In this document: positions 33,501 through 43,911 of the stretch, in pieces | Numbering within the stretch: the first letter of the stretch is position 1 | How the letters are laid out: each line of letters begins with the position of its first letter | From: Akebia trifoliata | Taxonomy: Eukaryota; Streptophyta; Magnoliopsida; Ranunculales; Lardizabalaceae | Direction of reading: 5' to 3' | Assembly (NCBI GenBank): GCA_017979445.1 | Contig: CM030710.1 | Span: 15,796,248 to 15,860,247, forward strand | Length of the DNA: 64,000 nt | Program-made: the position numbers and the translations under genes | The notes under the pieces: model-generated | Databases searched by the model: none | Told to the model about the DNA's origin: nothing | What the model saw: only the letters and a program-made list of their open reading frames with translations

Positions 33501-36417
33501 TATAATCCCTCCTCTGACTATGTCAGTCAATTCTAGTTTGTTTATGTGGTGTTCTCACAGGATGGGTATATATTTCATGTTGAACAACACTCCAAATTTA
33601 ACCGATATATCCTCATAGGACCATGTAAGCAAGTCTTTTGAATTTTCTGAATAAATTCATCATCTCTTTGTGGTCCTCTAGGGATAAGTTAGTTCCAATC
33701 TGAATTTCTTGGAATTATTTTTGTTCGAGATCAATGACCTTTGCTTCCTCGAGCAAGATATTTATCTTCTCATTTAAGAGGGGGTTCCTTATTAAAGGAA
33801 TTTCTCCTTGAAGCCAGTTATTAGTTAATTCGTTAATGCGCTCGAGGTATTCAAAAATTTTCTTTATCCAATCAAATTCAGAAGGGGCGACAGACACCTC
33901 TATAAACTCGATAAACTAACTCGACTCAACAGGAAAAGAGTAGACTCAATTTAAAGAAGACATGACCTTGCTGAAAAAAAGGACTCGAGCTAACCCAAAT
34001 GACTCATGAAAACTCATGACAACTACCCACACCGGGCTTGATTAGGACTGAGGACTGAGACATTGCTTACAACCGGCATGACTGAGGCACTGTGATCTTC
34101 AAAGAACAACTGGGCGATGTTGAGAAATTTTGAGGTCATTTCTCACTGTTGACTTGATATTGACGTTTACTCTAACTGACCGAATTTACAACCCTAGCTA
34201 AACGATGGACGATTGAGCTTAGATATAATGATAACCCCTAAACCTCATTGAAGGTAAATTTAATCAATTCCAGGATTACCCCCTTGATAACATTTTAAAC
34301 AAACCCTGAGATTTTATTGAATTCTGTGCACCAATCCATTAAACAATTCATTAATGTAATGATTATTCAGAAAAATAATTTTATTGCACTCTTGAAAAAT
34401 ATTGACAAATATTGAATAACAACTTCCACAAACATATTTCAATAATTTTTCATGCAAAAATAGATTTTTTGTAAACCATTTTTTTCTGAAAAATATATAT
34501 ATATATATTTTTTTTTATAAAACATTTTCTTTTAGAAAACTTTTTGGGAAAGCATTTCCTTTTGGAAAATCTTATTCTTCCGGAAAAGATTTTACTTTTG
34601 AAAAGCATTTCTCTTCTGGAAAACATTTTCTTTTAGAAAACATTTTTCTTCTTTTAAAATGGGTTTAAAATCCGAATCAGAAAAAAGTTTAAATTTCATT
34701 TTGATTCAAATGGCTCGGCCCATAATGATCGTTGGATTGAGATGGACTGGGTCAAGTTTAAAATGGATTTTTTTATTGGGTTGGTGCACCCATTTTAATT
34801 TCCAAAAATAACATTTTTGATCCTTGGGGACAATCATACACTCTGATCTCATCATTCACATCATTCACATACATTCATCAATCCAAACGTTCCATTCAAT
34901 AAATAACCCGGGAACACCCACGATAAGTTCGAGTCGTGACCTACAGGAAAGGTTTCTAGACTCTAAGCTTACTACGTGCAATGCATTTTTATCTGGCCAC
35001 CCTTGCCCAAGCACACCTATTATACTTTTCGATAGATGGTGACTTGGTTTGATATACCGTATAGGTGATAACCTAAAACCTCAACCCACTTCTCTGAAGC
35101 CAAAAACAGCCAGTTTGATCTCCAATTGAGAGGTGGCGCACGATGCTGAGCAAGGGTCTACTTAAATACCTCTCGTCTAGAATAGACGTAGTCTATCCCC
35201 CTCGTACAGTAGGGTACAGCGGGGCAAGATCTCGCTTAGGCACTGGTTTTGACCAAAAAGTGCAATTGATATACTTAGATTATCTTTTACATACCTATGG
35301 GTACGAGTCAAGAGTTATAGCTTTTATAAATGGTTTGGCATCCCACAAGGGGACCGATCACGTACTAGTACTACGTTGGCTATCGGGACATGTGACTGTG
35401 TGGCTCACAATAGGTCAAAGGCTTAAGTCGTTCCAGCCTGGGTGCATCAATATACCTCTCAGAATCACCTGATCAGACGGTATTGATGCCCCCGTTTGAT
35501 ATACCCTAAGGTACGTGACTGGAGTTGTGGTTTTCATGAAAGACATCGCATCTCAGAAGAGACCGGGCCACGCACTAGTTCCACGTTGGCTATATAGGAC
35601 GTGTAAGTGTGCAAAACAGTAAACGTGCATGTGGTGTGTGCAACACAGGGTGGGGTGTGCCCGGGGCCTTTTCAAATAAATGGGTCCATAGGTCTAATCA
35701 AACCATCACAACATGAATATCATATGAATATTACCCACATAATTCATCATATCAAGATTAAGATCAAAGCATGCACATCAAGAAATATCTATCAAGATCA
35801 TGGCAAATCAATTAATGAGCATGGCATAATCAAACAAACATTTGCAATAGGCATAATGTTTAAGGTCCAATCAATGATCACTTTTGGGTGTTCCAAAATA
35901 AATCGAGATTCCAATAGATGTTACATTGATGATAGAATGACAATGGTTGAGATGAGCTCATTCTCAGGAACATTAATTGTGCTAACATTAGATAAATTCG
36001 GATTTTTCTGTGAATTAGGAAAATACAATCCGAACTTGCATCGATGATATCTAAGGCTCCCGATAACGAAATTGAGTGAACTCAGGTTCTAAATTAATTT
36101 ACTCCATGAGATCTACATTTTATTAAAGGTTTTCAGACTTAATTCTCACTAGAATATTCTGTAAAAACGTTTGAACATTACTGCCTCAACCTTCATCATT
36201 CCATTATTTTCATATGTCAATTTGAATCTTCCATTATTTAGGGGTCATCAAAAAGTGATCCTTAATTGGAAAAAAAATGCAATACCCAAAATCATCTACA
36301 ATCAAGTCACAAAAATAAATAAAATAGAAAAAATAAATCGAACTACATAATAATAAAAACTAGGTCATCTTGGCAATGCTCCCATACTTGGGGTTTTTCA
36401 AGTTTGATCCTCAATAG
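33501..36417 (-). other. Element III leader
   Basis: A noncoding leader of about 2.9 kb between the primer site and the integrase debris. It contains a degenerate repeat of GGAAAA/CATTTTCTTTT words (34480-34660) and two diverged copies of a ~210-bp module (35270-35640) with the palindromic core GTACTAGTAC. A stretch around 35150-35230 (GATAGACTAC on the minus strand) is shared with elements V and I. Confidence 0.65.
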
Positions 36418-36435
36418 TCCCCAACAGAGTCGCCA
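36418..36435 (-). other. Primer-binding site of element III
   Basis: TGGCGACTCTGTTGGGGA on the minus strand, one base inside the 5' LTR. It is the same type as in elements IV and V and fits the primer site reported for Ogre elements (tRNA-Arg). Confidence 0.8.
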
Positions 36436-36436
36436 C

Positions 36437-38178
36437 TGAAAGCGCCCTCGATCCGAGGGTTGCGCGGATCCGCTTTTGACCCTTGAGGTTTGGGAGTCGC
36501 CACCTAGTTATTACGGTCTAGGAACCGATCAATGACTCTAAACAGATAAAAAAACTAATCTAAAATAAAAAAAAACTGAATTCGGGGATCATGTTACGGG
36601 GTTGGAAGGTGTTAGGCACCAACCCCGCCCGGCAAAAGTCGATCTCTACTAACTTTCCAAACAAATTACATTGCTAAAAACCTAGATAATAATAAATAAA
36701 TAAATAAAATTATACCTTTCCGATAGCAAATACTTTGTTCCCTCAGATCCGACAAAAATTGCTCCTTGTACCGTACTCCTTGCTTCGTTCTGTCTCCGGA
36801 TTTGTTTCCTGATCTCCGAGGCAAGATATCTCTACTTTCTTGAATCTGAATTCTTCAAGTTTGTTGTGGATTTCGGGATATTTTTGGAAGGATTTTAGGT
36901 GTTTCTTAGGCTAAAATCTAAGGAGGGACGTTAGGTAAGGAGTTGGGGCTCCAAAATTAGGGTTTATGGGAGGCTAGAGGGGTTTTTAGACCTACTTCTC
37001 TTAGGGTTTATGATTTGATACAAAATTGGGTGTGAGCACCCCTATTTATAGATTTTTTTAGGGGTTGATTTTGATAGAGTTAGTATTTAATTAGAGTTCT
37101 TTTAATTAGAGTTGTGTTTTAATTAAACTTGTTTTAGGTAGAGTTGTGTTTTAATTAGAATTATTTTAGGTGGAGTTGTGTTTTAGTTAGAACTCTATTA
37201 GATTGAGTTATTTTTTAATTAGAACTCTATTAGGGTTTTGACTTTTGATCTTATTTGATTGACTTTTAATATTTTGACTTTAGTCTTAATTGATTGACTT
37301 TTAATATCTTTGACTTTAGTCTTGCTTAATTGACTTTAATTTTGACTTTAGTCTTGCTTGATTGACTTTAATATCTTGACTTTAATCTTTCTTGATTGAC
37401 TTTAAATTTTTGGAACACCCTCCTCTATTATATCTTTAATTCTTTGGACCCCCAAATGGAGGGGTCCTTAAAGAAAATCTCACGAACCCTCAACAACTTT
37501 CCATGAGAGTCCAATTGATCGATTTTTTTAGTTCAAATTTTCAAATTAATTTCATTAATCTTTCACTTTAATTATTTAATGTTCTATTTATTAATTTCGA
37601 AATGAAAATTATGAAATTACCGTTTTGCCCCGAGAGAGGACTTTTCACGTTTTAAGTCAGTTTTTAATGTTCTAGGATGTTTTAGAATCCATTTTTTGTA
37701 AGGAATTCAATGAAAATATTAGTTTGTGTCATTTATGAAATTTTTTGTGTGAAATGGTTGTGAACTTTATGAGGGGCATTTTCGTAATTTTGTTAAATTC
37801 TATAAAAATTAGTGAAACGATTTATTTGGTTCCGATTTGTTGTTTTATGTGTTCGAAAGGATTTTCCTAATCGTAACGCAGGCTCTAGGGTTGTTTTGAT
37901 GTTAGGGGTATTTTAGTAATTTTATCAATTTTTAGTGATTTTTATCGTGAAACTTCTTTTTGGGTCTGTAAGATGATGATTTCTATGTTTTTGGAGTCAT
38001 ATTTTCGTAGCGTAGCGTGGTTTCTAAGGTTTTGTCAGTTCGAGATACCTCATTCGGATTTCTGAAATATTTCTGATAACAAAATAAAGTAATGGAATAA
38101 ACATCCATCATTGGGAATCATTGCGATCGGGTTGACGAGTTGATTAATCAGGTGAGCGCAAAAATGGGGTGTCTACAG
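36437..38178 (-). repeat. 5' LTR of element III
   Basis: 1,742 bp, ending GTCTACA. The TATA box is at 37042-37050 on the minus strand. It keeps the 25-bp segment missing from the 3' LTR. The U5 hairpin is damaged (GATCCGAG/CGCGGATC). Confidence 0.92.
37042..37050 (-). promoter_or_regulatory. TATA box of the element III 5' LTR
   Basis: TATAAATAG, at the same place in every family B LTR of the window (28767-28775, 53433-53441, 57869-57877). Confidence 0.65.
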
Positions 38179-38183
38179 ATGGC

Positions 38184-38238
38184 GACTCCAAATCATCGTA
38201 GATGTGGCCGTCGTAATGACGAAAACCACGTGTCTATA
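38184..38238 (+). repeat. 3' LTR of element I, terminal piece
   Basis: The last 55 bp of the LTR, displaced by element III. It starts TGGCGACTCC (with the duplicated GA-TGG) and ends GTGTCTATA, the imperfect inverted repeat of TGTAGACAC at the LTR start. ATGAG follows at 38239-38243. The same terminus is found in element II at 11458-11530. Confidence 0.88.
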
Positions 38239-38243
38239 ATGAG

Positions 38244-39715
38244 GAAGGTGGGTTGTGTTTTAATCCAAATGATTTGGATCTTACCCAAATCTATTTGGGT
38301 AGAGTGTTTGGTGGGGTTAGATGAGTGATGGTTGATGGAGAGAATGGGGGTGGAAGGTGTTAGGTGTTTGATTGAGTGTTGGATTGATAGAAGGGGTAAG
38401 GTGTTTAGATTTGGAGGGATGGGTAGTGTAAGAGATTGGTTGGTTGGATTTTGGAAGAATAAAGGAGGGAGTGACATGTGGCATATGTGATGAGAGAATG
38501 TGGTGATGAGATTGGTTGATGGTGGTTGTTTGATTAGAGAGAGAGGTATAGGTTAGTTAGTTGATGATGAGGGGAGTATGAGTTGAGGTGATTTCATTGG
38601 AGTATTTTAAGGAAAGTGATGGGTGTAGATATGGGTTGTGATGTGGGTGGTTGATGATATTAGAGAATGATGATAGGTTAGGGAGTGTAGGGTATGGATT
38701 GTGATGTGGGTGGTTGTTGATGTTAGAGAATGGAGATAGGTTAGATTAGGGTAGGGTATGAGTTGAGGTGATTTTGGAGAGAGGTGATGTAGGTTAAATG
38801 AGTTATTTAGAGAATGATGATAGGGGTAGGTGATTAGATGAAGGAGGTGAAAGGGGATGATGACATGTGTCATCTTTTGAGGTTAGTAGGGTGATTGGTT
38901 GATGTGGGTAGTGGTTAATGGGTTAGGGTTGTGGGTTGGATAATGAATGGGGTGTGGATAGTGGTTTGTGGGCTTTTAGTGTATTGGGCTTGGGTTTTGA
39001 AGATTGTTTATACGTGTTTTGGATTGGATAGGGTTTGTTTTGGATTGGATTTTTGAGGGTGGGTAAATTTTAGGGTTTAGGGGATATGTGATAAATTTTA
39101 GGTTAGAGAGTAAGGTGGGAAATTGATTTTTGAAGAATTGCGGGTTCATAGGGCTTTGTGGATTTTGAGGCGGAGCAGTGGAGGGTACATGAAGGGTAGG
39201 TATCTCAAGTCTCACATTTTTCCATTTTTTTATCTGTTTAGAATTTTTAGAAATTATTAGATTGATTAAAATGCCACGTGTTGGCGAATCGGATTTTTTA
39301 GGCCCGTTGGAGAGTTTCATCGATCGTTCAATTTTTCTTGGTTATAAAAGAGGCGCGGTTAGGTTGAACACGTGTAGGATGGGTCACAACCCTTTTTGTA
39401 GGTCCCCTAGACCATTAGATGGTCTTAGGGGCCTCGATTCAATCAAAACTGCAATTTTTTAACGTCTTGGGGCTTAGAGGCCCGTTGGCCTATTTTGTTG
39501 GAAATTTGGTATTTTGAATGGAGCGGGGTAGATGGGGCATGTTGAGTCCTTTTGGTGGGCTCACAACCCAGTTGGGAGGTTTTAGGTGCTTCGAGTTGTC
39601 AAAAATGTCAGATTTTATTGATTCGGGCCTTCGAGGCCCGTTGGCCAAATTTATTGGAAAATTACTATTTTTGGGCCCTTTCGAGTGAGGGTCCGTTCAA
39701 ATTGGGGTGTCTACA
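38244..39715 (-). repeat. 3' LTR of element II, right (U3) piece
   Basis: A reverse-complement copy of the family A U3 region, ending GGGGTGTCTACA at 39715. It continues the piece at 11458-12270 across the insertion of element I. Confidence 0.9.
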
Positions 39716-40118
39716 ACTGTACTTCTTTACAGGAATTGCGTGCAAAAAACTGCGAAGAATAGACTAAACCCCTATTTGTACGGGCCAGACGAAAATTTTC
39801 AAAACACGACTTCGAATTACCGGTCGAATTGATGACTTTTGTAGAAAATGGTTATTCAAGCACGGGGTCTGACAGAGTTACCTTATTGATTCATTGGTCT
39901 TGATGGCGCAGAGCTCGTGTGAGACCTTTGATTTGATGAAGATTTAGTGATTTTTGAAATTTGGGTATTTATTGGTCCTGTTTTAACAAATCGAAATTGA
40001 ATGCAACTCGAAAGGATTTTTGAAATTTTTTTGATTTATTTTTTTATTTTGATTTTTTTATTTTTTAATAATTTTTTTTTATTTTTTTATTTTGATTTTT
40101 TTATTTTTATTTTTGACT
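39716..40118 (-). other. Element II polypurine tract and A-rich region
   Basis: Homologous to element I 25560-25857 on the other strand. The polypurine tract is next to 39715. Bases 40020-40118 are T-rich (A-rich on the element strand). No gene. Confidence 0.7.
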
Positions 40119-40257
40119 AATCCATGCTTGAGGCACGGATAGCTCTTGATTCAATTTCATCCGTGTTTGAGGTACGGATTACACTTCTATCTCTTTCACC
40201 CGTATTTGGAGCACGGATGGCGCTATTTAGGCCTTATCCGTACTGGTAACACGGACC
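40119..40257 (+). promoter_or_regulatory. Hairpin array 1, upstream of the antisense PMD transcription unit
   Basis: Four short stem-loops in a row of the form ATCCGTG-loop-CACGGAT, with 6-7 bp arms and 6-7 bp loops, about 40 bp apart: 40120-40140, 40158-40179, 40200-40218, 40235-40256. A related array with six copies lies at 47040-47250. After each array comes a similar sequence (CACGGACCA(A/G)TA, TTTAAGC(C/T)TC) and a CT-rich stretch. A role as promoter or enhancer is inferred from position only. Confidence 0.55.
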
Positions 40258-40270
40258 AATACGAATTTCA

Positions 40271-40544
40271 AACGATTTAAGCCTCGTGCCCTTCCATTTT
40301 TGGTTTTCCTTCCATTTCCTTTGGTTTCTCTTCTCCTCTCTAGCGACTTTTGGCGATTCTCTTCTTGTCTCTTCATTTTCTCATTAACTTCTCTCCCTTT
40401 TTTTTTTCATTTTCTCCTCATTTTCATTGATTTGGACCTTGAGTTCGGTCTTGGGAACGATTTGGATAGTACGAGCATCGAGACGCTAGTAGGAGAGGTT
40501 CAAAGCTTCAAAGAGTTTGATCGGACTGCGATTTCGTATTGAGG
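40271..40544 (+). other. CT-rich leader and possible first exon of the antisense PMD gene
   Basis: A CT-rich stretch resembling that before the gene at 47382. An 80-codon frame (40300-40542) consists mostly of Phe/Leu/Ser from the CT-rich repeat and I do not trust it as protein. A donor-like GAG-GTAGGT occurs at about 40542. If it is used, the next exon would begin at 43912, leaving a 3.4-kb intron. Confidence 0.4.
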
Positions 40545-41141
40545 TAGGTCTTTAATTGATCCTTCTCTTTTTAATTTTCTCTTTTTCGCTTATTTGATTC
40601 ATGCACAATCTACGTCATTGTTTCATGTTACCCATTCTTTGATTTCTGCTTTGTATGCTTCACATGCGATATTCTCTTATTTTTCTAAGCATTTTGTAGT
40701 GAATGTACCTGTCTTCAACCTTTTGAATGTTGTTATAGTCGAAAATGATGTAACTCTATGTCCCTTTTCCCTGTTATTTTGCTATTTTATTATTTTTATT
40801 TCATATTTTGATTGGATGTAAGCGTATGCATCGTTGATCCATGGAATTAGTGGTGGATTTGGGTGGTAATTTCTCCGGGTGTGGAGGTGTTCGGGCTGTT
40901 TTGCGGGTGTGGATTGATAGACGGAGTTTAGTGACTGGTTGGGGCTTGTGGAGATGGATGATGGCGGTTTGTTGCGGCTTGTATGGTGGTTGGTGACTAT
41001 AGTTCTGGTGGAGAATGAGTCTTTGGATTTTGGTGGTAGAGAAAATGAATTTAGGGAGAATGATGGTTGATGGAAAACGGTGTTTGTAATGGCTGTGCTT
41101 GGCTTGGGGTTGTCTCGGAATGGGAGATAGGATCGCTCAGG
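40545..41141 (+). other. Noncoding, putative first intron of the PMD unit
   Basis: G- and T-rich sequence with loose GGTTG/TGGTGG words. I recognise nothing in it. Confidence 0.4.
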
Positions 41142-42805
41142 GATAACGTATAGGTTTGTTCAATGGTGTTTTGGGGGCTGAATCACGGGTTGTTTAGGGG
41201 GCTAAAGTGGGTGGATTGAGTGGGACTGTGCTAAACTGTTTGGATCGAAATGGTTGGTTAGGCAAGTCCATTTTCTTTTCATTTTCTTTTCCTCCTTTTA
41301 GCATGCTCTATTTCTGAAAATGTTTTGCTTGTCATGCTTATTTTTCCTTTTATGTCCTTTTTCACTTTGCTGGTATGGACATGAATAATAATCTTAGTTT
41401 TACCTTACTTGTGGGGCAAGTAGGGGATCGAACCCAAGAGAAAGGAGGAATAGAGCTAAGCTAAGAAGATAAAATTCAAATTAACTACAAGGAATTAAAA
41501 CTGTTTTTCTTTGTATTTTTGAACGTATAAGAAGATGTAAAATTGCTAGAAAATAAACTAAAGTAAATGAAATTAAAAGCAAGTAAACTTATGAATTAAA
41601 ACACCATTGGAGGTGGATCTACCTAAAACATGTTAATGAGCAATTTCTAGTCTCTAGCCTTTTTATAACTCAATCATAAGGGCTTGGTGTTAGCTCCTTA
41701 GATCGGAAAGTTTTGCAATTAAAATGAAATAAAGAACAAAAACAAGGTAGAATTTCTTGAGAACTTCTTACTACAAATTATCTAATTTAAGCATACTTAT
41801 CTTGATCTAATCTAAGCATAAAGTATCTATATTAAGAATAAAATGTGCAAGAAACTTAAAGAGAATTCATAAGCATTTTAAATAAAAGAAAGGCATAAAA
41901 TTAGAAATAACACAAGAACTTGCTCTAGGCTTTTCCACTCTCCAATGGAGGGGAACTTAGCCTAATGTCATTGCAAGAGATGGAAGATAAAAGATGAAAG
42001 AACTTTTCTTCATTTCATGGAGAAAATTACAACTTCTTCTTCTTCTACTTCTTACAAGACTAGTTAACCAAAAGAAAATAACTAGAAAATGAAAATACAA
42101 AAAATAAGAGAATAGGCAAAGAGCCTTAGATTAAAGGAGTCTGGATAAGAGAACCAAGATGGGACCCTTTCTCTAGAAATGAAGGCTCTATTTATAGAGA
42201 AAAATGTGTGTAGAAGAGTCTAAAAGTAGCCTCCACTTTTCTTTGCACAAAAAGACAAAAGAGGAGAATATGAGTTAAGGATTAGGGCATTCCAAAGTGT
42301 TAGGGCATTCCAAAGTGGGCCCAAATGCTTTTGCCTTGAGATTTTGATTCCAAATTGTTGATTTTCTGCACAAGAAACACACGTAATTAGATTTATCTAG
42401 TAAATGAATTTACTTATATATAATTAAGCCTAATTAACATGCAACGTGGTGGTTTGAGGCTTATCATGATTATTATCTTAATATAGAGAAATAGGTATAA
42501 AAATCAAGATAAATATCCAGAAAATGTGCGTATAATTGAGTGTTTGGAGACACTCATCAGATAACGTATAGGTTTGTTCAATGGTGTTTTGGGGGCTGAA
42601 TCACGGGTTGTTTAGGGGGCTAAAGTGGGTGGATTGAGTGGGACTGTGCTAAACTGTTTGGATCGAAATGGTTGGTTAGGCAAGTCCATTTTCTTTTCAT
42701 TTTCTTTTCCTCCTTTTAGCATGCTCTATTTCTGAAAATGTTTTGCTTGTCATGCTTATTTTTCCTTTTATGTCCTTTTTCACTTTGCTGGTATGGACAT
42801 GAATA
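41142..42805. repeat. 1,172-bp insertion between 246-bp perfect direct repeats
   Basis: Bases 41142-41387 recur without a visible difference at 42560-42805. Between them is an AT-rich unit of 1,172 bp (41388-42559) with no open frame. Its left part contains a B-box-like GGGTTCGATCC on the minus strand (around 41420). Its right end has the perfect hairpin TGAGTGT-TTGGAG-ACACTCA (about 42536-42556) followed by TCA. It could be a mobile element inserted with an exceptionally long target duplication, a tandem duplication later filled, or an assembly effect. Confidence 0.85.
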
Positions 42806-42889
42806 TTTTGATTTATTTTGGATACCCACGCTCTTGCTTATCTTTGAATGATATCTTGGTTTGATCGTGATGGTTCGTGGGTATGGGTT

Positions 42890-43860
42890 GGATTAGGCGG
42901 GATGGGTATTACTCGGGTTTGAACTGGGTTTGGATAGGTTAAATGGGCTAAACTGGATTAGATCAGGTTGACTGGGCTAACTGGGTTTTGATCGGTTTAA
43001 AGGGTCGACTCGGTTTTGGGTTGACTGAGTTGACTTGATTGATTGAGTTGGCTTTGAGTTAACTAGGCTTAGTGGGTGGACTGGATTGACTGGGTTTGAT
43101 GGGTTGACTGTGGTTGACCGAGTTTGACTTTGGTTGACTGACTTGACTAGGTTGGATAGGTCTGACTTAGATTGGATAGGTTTAATTGAGTTGATTGGGT
43201 TTGACTCAGATTGGCTAGGTTTGACTGAGTTGGCTAGGTTGACTCAGATTGGATATATTTGACTGAGTTGACTGGGTTTGACTAGATTTTGAGTTGACTG
43301 GGTTTAATGGGTTTTGACTGGATTTTGAGTTGACTGGGTTTAATGGATTTTGGCTGGATTTTGAGTTGACTGGGCTAACTAGGTTTTGACTGAGTTACCT
43401 TGATTGACTGAGTTTGACTTTCGTCGACTGAGTTGGGTTCGGTTGACCGAGTTGGGGGTTTTAATGGGTTGGCTGGGTTGACTGAGTAAATTGACTAGTT
43501 TTGACTAGATTGACTGAATAGACTTCGTTGACTGAGTTTGGTTAGGCTAACTAGGTTTGATTAGGTTGACTAGGTAGGACTTTGGTTGATTGAGTTTAAA
43601 TTGGTTTGACTCGGTTTGGGGTTAAACTGGGTTGAGTTGCCTTCGGTTGATTGAATCGGTTGGGTTTTGACTTAGATGGGCTAGGTTTGACTTAGATGTA
43701 CTAGGTTTGACCGAGGTGAGTGGGTTTGACTCAGGTTGGATAGGTTTGACTGAGTTGGGTTGGATTTGACTGGGTTAGACTGAGTTGACTGGGTTTGATC
43801 GAGTTGAGTAGGTTTGACTTAGATGACTGAGTTGACTGGGTACTTGGGTTACTTCGAGAT
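42890..43860 (+). repeat. Degenerate TTGACTGGGTT repeat
   Basis: About 950 bp of loosely tandem 10-20 bp words built on TTGACTGAGTT, TTGACTGGGTT and GGTTTGACT. It holds several dozen TTGAC(T/C) cores, the W-box core bound by WRKY factors. It ends just before the first clear exon of the PMD gene. No coding sense. Confidence 0.85.
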
Positions 43861-43911
43861 GGGCAAATAGGTCATTTTTCTTCATTGACTCAATAACTTA
43901 TTACCTTGCAG

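Larger units (their letters stand above)
28188..38178 (-). mobile_element. Tat-like element III (family B), non-autonomous, nested in element I
   Basis: A 9,991-bp minus-strand element. The LTRs are 28188-29900 (3') and 36437-38178 (5'), with the target duplication GATGG at 28183-28187 and 38179-38183. The primer site is TGGCGACTCTGTTGGGGA on the minus strand at 36418-36435, the Ogre/Tat type (reported as complementary to tRNA-Arg). The purine-rich AAAGAGGGGCATC precedes the 3' LTR. The 6.5-kb internal part has no gag, protease or RT, only integrase debris at about 32960-33500, a large tandem repeat and a long leader. It could move only with proteins of a relative. About 15-20 differences in the first 230 bp of the two LTRs make it older than the copia element. 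Confidence 0.92.
12271..38238 (+). mobile_element. Tat/Ogre-like element I (family A), nested in element II
   Basis: A plus-strand Ty3/gypsy element with the Tat order gag - protease - RT - RNase H - second RNase H - integrase, then a 3' region with an antisense gene. It is bounded by TGTAGACAC at 12271 and GTGTCTATA at 38230-38238, with the 5-bp target duplication ATGAG at 12266-12270 and 38239-38243. Element III lies inside its 3' LTR; removing it leaves about 16 kb. The 5' LTR has lost its U5 end and the primer site, and all coding regions carry breaks, so the copy is dead. A deletion also removed the region that in element II holds the PMD gene. Confidence 0.9.

Noticed and set aside
40300..40542. 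80-codon open frame read as a membrane protein
   Set aside because: The Phe/Leu/Ser composition comes from a CT-rich repeat. It lies in a leader followed by a splice-donor-like site and has no family resemblance.
41388..42559. Helitron as the identity of the 1,172-bp insertion
   Set aside because: There is a 3' hairpin, but the insert does not begin with TC or end with CTRR, and helitrons make no target duplication.
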